A stretch of DNA of 12,733 bases. Origin: Thermodesulfovibrio sp. GTDB taxonomy: Bacteria > Nitrospirota > Thermodesulfovibrionia > Thermodesulfovibrionales > Thermodesulfovibrionaceae. Both the position numbers and the translations under genes were made by a program. Numbering within the stretch: the stretch's first letter is position 1; each line of letters opens with the position of its first letter. Shown piece by piece: positions 6,009 through 12,733 of this stretch. The notes under the pieces are model-generated. The model did not search any database. It had not been told where the DNA came from and saw nothing but the letters and a program-made list of their open reading frames with translations. The stretch spans positions 1 through 12,733 of the forward strand of contig JAOAGU010000026.1 in the NCBI GenBank assembly GCA_026415595.1, in the 5' to 3' direction.

Positions 6009-9000
6009 TTAATGGCTTCTTGTTTTCAATATTTCGTTATATAGCTCATAAAGAATGCTTTTGTAGTCAATACTTCCTTCTTCAACCTTATCCATTAGAG
6101 TCTCAAGTTGTCTTGTGAAATCCTCAGAAAGAAAATTTTCAAGTTCTTCTCTACTTTTCAAATAAGAATAAACTTTTTTGCCAAGTTCAGTAGGAATCAA
6201 AAAACCTTTTACTTCCCTTACATAGCCCCTTTCTATTAGTTTTTCTACTATTGTGGCATAAGTTGAAGGTCTTCCAATTCCCTTTTGCTTCATCTCCCAT
6301 ACAATCTCTCCATGAGTATAAAGAGGCTGTTTTGGTTGTTGCCTAAACTCTTTTGAGTGTGTCACATTGAATACTCCGTCAGTTTCAGGATATACATCAA
6401 CTTTTAAAATCTTATTCCATCCATCCTCAATAATTTTTGTTCTTAAATCAATAGTCTGTTCTTTATCTAAGGCTTTAATTTTTATTTGAGAAAAAATAGA
6501 CTTAATAGGCTTCATCTGACTTGCAATAAATCTGTTAAATATCAATTCATACAGAAGAAGATGCTGTTTGGTTAATCCATCAATCTGTCCACTCATAACC
6601 ATTGAACTTAACTCCTCTGGTTCTATAGCCTTAGTAGGTCTTATACACTCGTGAGCTCCTTTATCTGCCCATTGTTTTGGTGAAAAATAATTCTCTCCAA
6701 ACTCTTCAGTTATAAACTCTCGTGCTAATGTTAATCCTATATCAGAGACTCTTTGAGAGTCAGTTCTATGATAGGTTATAAATCCTAACTCAAAAAGGGT
6801 TTGAGCTAACTCCATTGTTTTATATAAGGAGAATCCATATCGGTCAAAGGCATCTTTAAGCATTGTGTCAGTTCTGTAGGGTGGTGGAGGATTTTCAACT
6901 TTTTCAGTTTTATTTATAACTTCTAAGGTAACTTCGATTAAATTATTTAAGAATTGAATCGCCTCGTCTTTATCTTCAAAATCAAAACTAAATTTTAATT
7001 TTTTTTCTTCTTTAAAGATCGTTACAATGATTTTATATACTCTCTGTCTGTTTTGTTTTTCTCTTTCTATTATCCAACCAAGCACAGGTGTCTGAACTCT
7101 GCCTGCTGAAAGAGTATACTTACCAAATGTTTTATGAAGTAGTTGTGAAAACTCAAAACCAACCCATCTGTCTGAAACTCTTCTTATAATTTGAGCTTTT
7201 ACAAGATTTAGATCAAAATCCCTTGGAGTTGCTAAAGCATTCTTTATTGCTCTTTTTGTTACTTCATGAAACTCCATTCTTTTTATATCTTTTACATACG
7301 GTTTCATAATTCCATAAATATCCCATCCAATTTTTTCTCCCTCAGTGTCAGGATCAGTAGCAACAAGCACTTGATCTACCTCAAGGGCTATTTTCCTTAA
7401 GCTATTAATTATATAGTCTTTACCTTCAATGGGTTCATATATAGGAACGATATCGTGATTAACATTTACTCCGTAGAAAGCTTCCTTTTTAGTAAGGTCT
7501 ACTATATGACCAAAGGAAGAAGTAATTATTATATATCTGTCTTGAGTAGAAGTTTCATATACATCATGCTCCATTATTTTTCTTCTAATAGGTTTCCCAA
7601 AGAAATTTGCGATTGTTTTAGCTTTATTGGGAGACTCAACTACAATTAAAACAGGTTTTAATAAATCTTTTGATTCGGTAGACTTTTTTGTTATTAAGAA
7701 ATTTTTTATTTTTTCTCTATCATGATCTATTTCCTTTAGAAGACAATCTAAATCAAGCTCTTTAGCAGAAATAAAATTTATATCTTCAGTAAACCATCTA
7801 ATTTTCTTCATTAGATGATTAAATGCTGATTTATCATCAATTAAAATTAAAGACAATCCCTTAGTTATTCCACCAGCATACATTCTTGAAACTCTTCCGC
7901 TTGCCTGTAAATATCCTGTTGCATCAGATACAACTAAAAAATAACCTTCATCTGTAACTTTAAGTGTTAACTCTTCTGAAGATCTTAAAAGATCTAGAAT
8001 TTCTTCTGAAGTAAGAAAACTTCCTATTTCACTACGAAGAGTATCAATCTTTTGCTTTATTTGAGATTTTTGTATTATCTGCTCATTTAAGTATTGATAT
8101 TTTTTAAGTTGTTCAAGCCATTTATTTATTTTTTCTGTATACTGAGGAAATTTTTTTACAATAAAAGAACGAATTGAAGAAATTCCCCACATCAGATGAT
8201 TTAAATTTGATTCAAAGTTAAGAGAGACAACAATTTTGGGAACACCATAAAAAATAGAATATCTTACAACATGAGGCATATCAAAGCCTCTTGCAAGAGG
8301 ATTCTTATATGATGCAATTCCAACTAAAACATCTATCTGCCCATTTTCGTAGGATTTTAATGCATTCTCATCAATTTCTTCATAGGAGATCGCTTTTATT
8401 CCATTTTGATTTAATCTTTCCACAACTTCCTCTACATAGTCTTTTCCCTTATCAGAAGAAAGAAAGACTAAACCGCCTTTTCCAAGTTTTTTAATCCAGT
8501 AAATGAGATCTTCTTCATAAGTATAGGCATCTACAACATTTCTCATATAAAATGTAGGAGTTCCTACTTCAAATCCAAGTAATTCTCTGAAAAGCTTAAC
8601 TCTACTTGAACGGGGAGAAGAAGTAGCTGAAGAGACAACTAAAACACCTTTGCATTTATTTTTTATTTCATCTATTTGTTTTTGAAGTTCATTTATTTTT
8701 TGCCAGTCAGCCTCTATTTTTTTCTCCTTAGCTTTAAAAAAGATGAGCTGCATTGCTTTTTTAACATCTTCCTCTGAAAAACCAAGTAAATAAAGGATTT
8801 TGTCTATATTTTTTGCAGTCTTCAAAAATGAGTCAACATCATCAACGAATATAAAATCAAAATCTTTTGGAATAATCTGAAAGTTTTTATAAAGAAACAT
8901 AGAGGTCGTAACTAAAATCCTGAAGTCTCCTCTAACTAATCTTTCCTTATTTATTTTTTTAGTTTTTGCTCCCTCTTCATTGAAAGTTAAAACATAGTCC

Positions 9001-9422
9001 TCTGAAACAAAGTTCTTTAAGCGAAAGGATACTTGTTCAACGAGAAGTTTGGTTGGAAGAATTATGTAGGATTTTTTTCCCTTTTCTGCAAAGTATGTAG
9101 CAGTACATACTCCAAAGGAAGTTTTACCAACTCCTGTAGGAGCCAATAAAGCAAAGGATGAACCTGAAAAAACTCTTTTTGCCCATGCTGTTTGAAGACT
9201 CCAAGGTTTAGAATGAATGTGTTTTTCAAAGTGTTTTTCCCATTTTTCTTTTTCTTTTTGAATATCACAGTAGTGTTTAAAATTTCCAAACTCAATATAA
9301 TCGCACGGATTTACATTTTCCTTAGGAAGACAATTTTCACAAAGAAGCCCGTTTTGAAGTCTCTGATAAGTTATGTCTGAACCACAGTTTGGACAAAGAT
9401 TTTTAAAAACACTGCAAATCAT
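6009..9422 (-). CDS. rgy: Reverse gyrase
   Basis: Reverse gyrase uses ATP to introduce positive supercoils and is the hallmark enzyme of (hyper)thermophiles. At 1137 residues it is complete. An N-terminal zinc finger (C10, C13, C28, C31) precedes the helicase-like half with Walker A APTGVGKT (94-101), DDVD (194-197) in place of DEAD, SSAT (264-267), the ARGFDMP segment (377-383) and motif VI QASGRVSRMYAGG (506-518). The type IA topoisomerase half has the Toprim motifs VESPNKAKTIANFFGKP (595-611) and ATDPDTEGEKIGWD (688-701), and the catalytic tyrosine Y884 in FITYHRTDS. The second zinc finger normally found in the Toprim region is absent: there is no cysteine between residues 561 and 925. There is no intein or frameshift. 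No Shine-Dalgarno sequence precedes the ATG; an extended -10 lies eight bases upstream, suggesting a leaderless message. Malic enzyme follows in the same operon. Confidence 0.98.
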   Translation of the reverse strand: MICSVFKNLCPNCGSDITYQRLQNGLLCENCLPKENVNPCDYIEFGNFKHYCDIQKEKEKWEKHFEKHIHSKPWSLQTAWAKRVFSGSSFALLAPTGVGKTSFGVCTATYFAEKGKKSYIILPTKLLVEQVSFRLKNFVSEDYVLTFNEEGAKTKKINKERLVRGDFRILVTTSMFLYKNFQIIPKDFDFIFVDDVDSFLKTAKNIDKILYLLGFSEEDVKKAMQLIFFKAKEKKIEADWQKINELQKQIDEIKNKCKGVLVVSSATSSPRSSRVKLFRELLGFEVGTPTFYMRNVVDAYTYEEDLIYWIKKLGKGGLVFLSSDKGKDYVEEVVERLNQNGIKAISYEEIDENALKSYENGQIDVLVGIASYKNPLARGFDMPHVVRYSIFYGVPKIVVSLNFESNLNHLMWGISSIRSFIVKKFPQYTEKINKWLEQLKKYQYLNEQIIQKSQIKQKIDTLRSEIGSFLTSEEILDLLRSSEELTLKVTDEGYFLVVSDATGYLQASGRVSRMYAGGITKGLSLILIDDKSAFNHLMKKIRWFTEDINFISAKELDLDCLLKEIDHDREKIKNFLITKKSTESKDLLKPVLIVVESPNKAKTIANFFGKPIRRKIMEHDVYETSTQDRYIIITSSFGHIVDLTKKEAFYGVNVNHDIVPIYEPIEGKDYIINSLRKIALEVDQVLVATDPDTEGEKIGWDIYGIMKPYVKDIKRMEFHEVTKRAIKNALATPRDFDLNLVKAQIIRRVSDRWVGFEFSQLLHKTFGKYTLSAGRVQTPVLGWIIEREKQNRQRVYKIIVTIFKEEKKLKFSFDFEDKDEAIQFLNNLIEVTLEVINKTEKVENPPPPYRTDTMLKDAFDRYGFSLYKTMELAQTLFELGFITYHRTDSQRVSDIGLTLAREFITEEFGENYFSPKQWADKGAHECIRPTKAIEPEELSSMVMSGQIDGLTKQHLLLYELIFNRFIASQMKPIKSIFSQIKIKALDKEQTIDLRTKIIEDGWNKILKVDVYPETDGVFNVTHSKEFRQQPKQPLYTHGEIVWEMKQKGIGRPSTYATIVEKLIERGYVREVKGFLIPTELGKKVYSYLKSREELENFLSEDFTRQLETLMDKVEEGSIDYKSILYELYNEILKTRSH

Positions 9423-9430
9423 AATTTAAT

Positions 9431-9439
9431 ACTATATCA
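9431..9439 (-). promoter_or_regulatory. Extended -10 element upstream of reverse gyrase
   Basis: The minus strand reads TGATATAGT (9439-9431), a TGn-extended -10 hexamer with five of six consensus matches. I see no good -35 at 16-18 bp, which is tolerated for extended -10 promoters. The expected transcription start is about 9424, only two bases before the ATG at 9422. Confidence 0.5.
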
Positions 9440-9510
9440 CATTTTTCTCAAATTTTGGTCATTTTTTAAAAACTTAAAGAATAATCTTTTATGAAAAAAG
9501 AACTTTGTAT

Positions 9511-9539
9511 TATAATTAAAACAAAATTTAAACAGGAGG
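9511..9539 (+). promoter_or_regulatory. Predicted -10 and ribosome binding site of dapA
   Basis: A perfect TATAAT lies at 9511-9516 with no convincing -35 upstream. The expected start is near 9523, giving a short leader of about 23 bases that carries AGGAGG at 9534-9539, six bases before the dapA ATG. The element shares the 123-bp divergent region with the reverse gyrase promoter. Confidence 0.55.
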
Positions 9540-9545
9540 TTTAAG

Positions 9546-10421
9546 ATGATTAAGGGTTCATGTGTTGCAATTGTTACACCTTTTAAAAACGGAAAAATTG
9601 ATGAAAAGGCTCTTGAAGAATTAATTGAGTGGCATATTCAAGAAGGAACTCATGGAATAGTGCCATGTGGTACAACTGGTGAAGCCTCAACTCTTGATTA
9701 TGAAGAACACTACAGAGTGATAGAAATTACTGTTAAAGCTGTAAATAAGAGAGTCCCGGTCATAGCAGGTACAGGCTCAAACTCAACAGATGAAGCAATT
9801 ATGATTACAAGAAAGGCAGAAGAACTTGGTGCAGATGCAGCTTTAGTTGTAACACCTTATTATAATAAACCAACTCAGGAAGGATTGTATCGTCATTATA
9901 AAGAAATTGCTGATAAGACAGGACTTCCTCTTATTTTATATAATGTGCCAGGTAGAACATCAGTTAATCTACTTCCTCAAACAGTAGCAAGACTTGCAGA
10001 GCATCCACGAATTGTTGGAATAAAAGAAGCTACTGGAGACATGAAGCAAGTAAGTGAACTTATAAGACTCTGTGGTGATAAGATTACAGTTCTAAGTGGA
10101 GATGACTTTACAAATCTTCCACTTCTTGTGCTTGGTGGTAAGGGTGCCATATCTGTTACAGCAAATATATGTCCTAAGGAAATGGCAGAGCTTTTTAATG
10201 CATGGGAAAGAGGAGATATTGAAACTGCAAGAAGTATTCATTACAAACTTGAACCACTAAATAAGGCTATGTTTATTGAGACAAACCCAATTCCTGTTAA
10301 GACAGCTCTTGCAATGATGGGTAAAATAAGAGAAGAATTTAGACTTCCTCTTTGTGAGATGTCTCAATCAAATAAAGAAAAACTTGCAGAGGTTCTAAGA
10401 AGCGCAGGTTTAATTAATTAG
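9546..10421 (+). CDS. dapA: 4-hydroxy-tetrahydrodipicolinate synthase
   Basis: DapA condenses pyruvate with aspartate semialdehyde, the first committed step toward diaminopimelate and lysine, needed for both protein and peptidoglycan. The 291 residues match the family length. All key residues are visible: the substrate-site CGTTGEA with T43/T44, Y106 in TPYYNKP, Y132 and R137 in LYNVPGRT, and the Schiff-base lysine K160 in VGIKEATGD. These sit one position before the well-known Escherichia coli numbering (T44, T45, Y107, Y133, R138, K161). AGGAGG at 9534-9539 fixes the start. It heads a + strand run with recN eight bases after its stop and pdxA beyond. It transcribes away from reverse gyrase. 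Confidence 0.97.
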   Translation: MIKGSCVAIVTPFKNGKIDEKALEELIEWHIQEGTHGIVPCGTTGEASTLDYEEHYRVIEITVKAVNKRVPVIAGTGSNSTDEAIMITRKAEELGADAALVVTPYYNKPTQEGLYRHYKEIADKTGLPLILYNVPGRTSVNLLPQTVARLAEHPRIVGIKEATGDMKQVSELIRLCGDKITVLSGDDFTNLPLLVLGGKGAISVTANICPKEMAELFNAWERGDIETARSIHYKLEPLNKAMFIETNPIPVKTALAMMGKIREEFRLPLCEMSQSNKEKLAEVLRSAGLIN

Positions 10422-10429
10422 TATTTTAA

Positions 10430-12073
10430 ATGATTGAAGAGTTAAGAATTAAAAATTTTGCTATAATTGATAGTTTAACAATTCCATTGGGTAAAGGTTT
10501 TAATGTTCTTACTGGTGAAACAGGAGCAGGTAAATCTATAATTGTAGATGCTATTTCTGTTTTACTGAAGGAAAAAGTGTCTGCATTAGATTTTGTTAAA
10601 CATGGTAAAAATGAAGCATACATTGAAGCTGTTGTCTATACACCAGGCGAAAAAGAGTTTGAAATTAATGATGAAGTAATAATACTAAAAAAGATTCTAA
10701 ATATTCATGGTAAAACAAAAACGTATATAAATGACTCTGCCTTTACAGTGCATGAATTTGCAAAAATAGCTTCTAAACTCATAAACATTCATGGCCAACA
10801 TGAGCATACTTATCTACTAAAAAAGGAAAATCATATTTTATTTTTTGATACTATAGCGAATTTAAGAGAGGAAGTTGAGAGATTCAATCAAATATATATG
10901 GAAGTTCAAAATCTTAAGAAAGAATTAGAAGAGACAAAGAAAGATATTTCATTAAAAAAGCAAAGAACAGAACTTTTACAGTTTCAAATTAATGAAATAA
11001 GAAATGCAAATTTAAAAGAAGGTCAAGAAGAAGAACTTTTAAAGCAAAGAGAGATTCTTAGAAATGTTTTAAAACTTAAAGAATTAGCTGAAATGAGCTT
11101 TAGTCTTCTTTATGGAGATAAAGCATCAGTGTACACAAATCTATCAAAGGTTTTAAGTTTTCTAAAGGAGTTATCTAAATTTGATTCAAAGGCAGAAGAG
11201 GTAAAAAATCTAATTGAATCAGCCTTTACACAAACAGAAGAAGCTATCTATATTTTAAGAAGGCTTAAGGATAGTTATGAACCAGACCCTAAAGAATTAG
11301 AGAAAATTGAAGAAAAGCTTACGCTAATTAATAAGCTTAAATTAAAATATGGTTCAACAATAAAAGAAATAATGGAGTATGCAAAAAAAGCTGAAGATGA
11401 GCTTAGTAATATTTTTTTTTCTAAAGAAACTCTAAAGAATAAAGAAGAAAAGCTAAAGAGACTCTCAGATGAGATGATTTCCTTGGCAGATGAAATTTCT
11501 TACAAGAGAAGATCTTTAAAAAGTAAAATTGAAGATGAAATTATTAATGAGCTTAAATTTCTTGGTTTTTTAAATCCTTCCTTTGAAATAAGAATTAATG
11601 AAAAGGAGATATCATTACACGGAAAGGATGAAATAGAGTTTTATTTTTCATCAAATCCTGGTGAACCTCCAAAACCCTTGGTTAAGGTAGCCTCTGGAGG
11701 TGAACTTTCAAGGCTAATGCTTGCACTTAAGTGTGTTGAACTTAAGTTAGCAAAGGATTCTATAAAATCTATGACTCTTATATTTGATGAGATTGATGCA
11801 GGAATTGGAGGAATTGTAGCGGAAAATATTGGCAGAAGACTTAAAGAGCTCTCCAAACATCATCAAGTACTTTGTGTGACTCATCTTCCTCAAATAGCTG
11901 CTCAAGCTCAACATCATCTAAAAGTAGAAAAGTTCATTTTGGATAATAAAACTTTTGTAAAAGTAGAAGTATTGAAAGGAAAAAAAAGAAAAGAGGAAAT
12001 TGCAAGAATGTTAAGTGGACGCATAACAGAAAGCTCACTTTTTCATGCAGAGGAACTTCTTGAAAATCAATAA
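10430..12073 (+). CDS. recN: DNA repair protein RecN
   Basis: RecN is an SMC-like ATPase acting in recombinational repair of double-strand breaks. The 547 residues include Walker A GETGAGKS (29-36), the conserved INIHGQHEH (118-126), a long charged coiled-coil region (about 140-370) with an internal break, the ABC signature SGGELSR (422-428), Walker B TLIFDEID (449-456) and the switch histidine in VTHLPQIAAQA (483-493). The C-terminal ARMLSGRITESSLFHAEELL is also typical. The N-terminus IEELRIKNFAIIDSL begins where the family begins, which supports the ATG although no Shine-Dalgarno sequence is visible. The start lies eight bases after the dapA stop, so expression probably depends on read-through and translation re-initiation. 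Confidence 0.97.
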   Translation: MIEELRIKNFAIIDSLTIPLGKGFNVLTGETGAGKSIIVDAISVLLKEKVSALDFVKHGKNEAYIEAVVYTPGEKEFEINDEVIILKKILNIHGKTKTYINDSAFTVHEFAKIASKLINIHGQHEHTYLLKKENHILFFDTIANLREEVERFNQIYMEVQNLKKELEETKKDISLKKQRTELLQFQINEIRNANLKEGQEEELLKQREILRNVLKLKELAEMSFSLLYGDKASVYTNLSKVLSFLKELSKFDSKAEEVKNLIESAFTQTEEAIYILRRLKDSYEPDPKELEKIEEKLTLINKLKLKYGSTIKEIMEYAKKAEDELSNIFFSKETLKNKEEKLKRLSDEMISLADEISYKRRSLKSKIEDEIINELKFLGFLNPSFEIRINEKEISLHGKDEIEFYFSSNPGEPPKPLVKVASGGELSRLMLALKCVELKLAKDSIKSMTLIFDEIDAGIGGIVAENIGRRLKELSKHHQVLCVTHLPQIAAQAQHHLKVEKFILDNKTFVKVEVLKGKKRKEEIARMLSGRITESSLFHAEELLENQ

Positions 12074-12115
12074 TAAATAAACTTTCCTTAAAAATTAAAA
12101 GCTGGAGGAGAAAAA

Positions 12116-12733
12116 ATGGGTAAAAAGAGAATTGCCATTACAATGGGAGATCCTGCAGGCGTTGGTCCTGAGATAATTGTTAAAGCATTTGCTCAGGAAG
12201 ACATATATAAAATCTGTAATCCTATTGTAATAGGTGATAGAGCAGTTATTAAAGAGGTAATAAGAGCAGTTGGTATGGATTTTGATCCTGATAATATTGA
12301 AATATTAAACTTAAATGAAATTAAAGATCCATCAAGACTAATAAAGGGAACTCCCTCGGAAGACTCAGGGAAAGCGTGTTTCTCTTATATAAGAAAAGCA
12401 GTAGAACTTTATAGACTTGGTATAATACATGCAATTGTAACATGTCCGATTTCAAAGACAGCTTTAAGAATGGCAGGACTTCCATGGTTTGGACACACGG
12501 ATATGCTTGCAGAGCTAACAGAGACAGAAGATTATGCAATGGCGTTTTATAGCGAAAATTTGAAAGTTATTCTTGCAACTATTCATGTTCCCTTAAAAGA
12601 AGTTCCCTTTTTGATAAAAAAGGAAAGAGTAATAAGAACAATTCTTTTTGCTAAAAAAGCCTGTGATATGCTTCATATTGAAAATCCTCGAATTGCAGTA
12701 TGTGGACTAAATCCTCATGCAGGAGAAGAAGGG
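12116..12733 (+). CDS. pdxA: 4-hydroxythreonine-4-phosphate dehydrogenase, partial (cut by window end)
   Basis: PdxA oxidises 4-phosphohydroxy-threonine in the deoxyxylulose-phosphate-dependent route to pyridoxal phosphate (vitamin B6). The open frame runs from the ATG to the last base of the window, giving 206 residues of a protein that normally has about 330, so the last third is missing. Recognisable parts are the N-terminal ITMGDPAGVGPEI (8-20), CPISK (110-114), the metal ligand H127 in GHTDMLAE, H157 in TIHVPL and H201 in GLNPHAGEEG, which matches the second metal-binding histidine. The third ligand would lie beyond the edge. GGAGGAG at 12104-12110 gives a strong ribosome binding site five bases before the start. 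It follows recN by 42 bp with no terminator and is probably in the same operon. Confidence 0.96.
   Translation, partial: MGKKRIAITMGDPAGVGPEIIVKAFAQEDIYKICNPIVIGDRAVIKEVIRAVGMDFDPDNIEILNLNEIKDPSRLIKGTPSEDSGKACFSYIRKAVELYRLGIIHAIVTCPISKTALRMAGLPWFGHTDMLAELTETEDYAMAFYSENLKVILATIHVPLKEVPFLIKKERVIRTILFAKKACDMLHIENPRIAVCGLNPHAGEEG

Noticed and set aside
9062..9295. 77-codon minus-strand open frame overlapping the reverse gyrase N-terminus, considered as a sign of a frameshift.
   Set aside because: The reverse gyrase frame is continuous and contains all expected motifs through this stretch, so the alternative frame is only a shadow.
9476..9489. AAAGA-ATAA-TCTTT small hairpin in the divergent rgy/dapA region, a possible operator.
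   Set aside because: Five A/T-dominated pairs in an AT-rich gap are expected by chance and nothing else marks it as a binding site.

Overview
The window looks like a piece of chromosome from a thermophilic, low-GC bacterium. The evidence is a full-length reverse gyrase, strongly AT-rich coding DNA with AGA/AGG as the usual arginine codons, clear AGGAGG-type ribosome binding sites and bacterial promoters. The mix of reverse gyrase, an FdhE-like protein, a MoeA-PBP fusion and an ACT-domain malic enzyme fits the Nitrospirota genus Thermodesulfovibrio, or a similar anaerobe. That placement is inference from gene content and family resemblance, not a database result.

Layout: (1) 58-169, a promoter and tRNA-Arg(CCT). 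(2) 236-2904, + strand, two coupled genes of molybdoenzyme maturation: an FdhE-like zinc-ribbon protein, then MoeA with a C-terminal periplasmic-binding-protein-like domain. (3) 2897-4398, - strand, scpB followed by a secreted LysM-NlpC/P60 peptidoglycan hydrolase, which meets moeA tail to tail with overlapping ends. (4) 4399-4589, a 191-bp gap with the scpB promoter and a strong imperfect hairpin. (5) 4590-9422, - strand, reverse gyrase followed after 15 bp by an ACT-domain malic enzyme. (6) 9423-9545, a 123-bp divergent promoter region. (7) 9546 to the right edge, + strand, dapA, recN and a pdxA cut by the window end. No intergenic stretch exceeds 300 bases.

How the genes relate: the first pair would finish molybdenum- or tungsten-dependent enzymes such as formate dehydrogenase, although no such enzyme is encoded here. 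Reverse gyrase and RecN protect or repair DNA, ScpB helps condense it, the NlpC/P60 protein remodels the wall, and malic enzyme, DapA and PdxA are core carbon, lysine/diaminopimelate and vitamin B6 enzymes. The operons mix functions.

I found no CRISPR array, insertion sequence, prophage, toxin-antitoxin or defence locus and no convincing undescribed system. The points most worth a second look are the missing second zinc finger of reverse gyrase, the apparently leaderless starts of reverse gyrase and scpB, the MoeA-PBP fusion beside FdhE, and the hairpin at 4493-4521.
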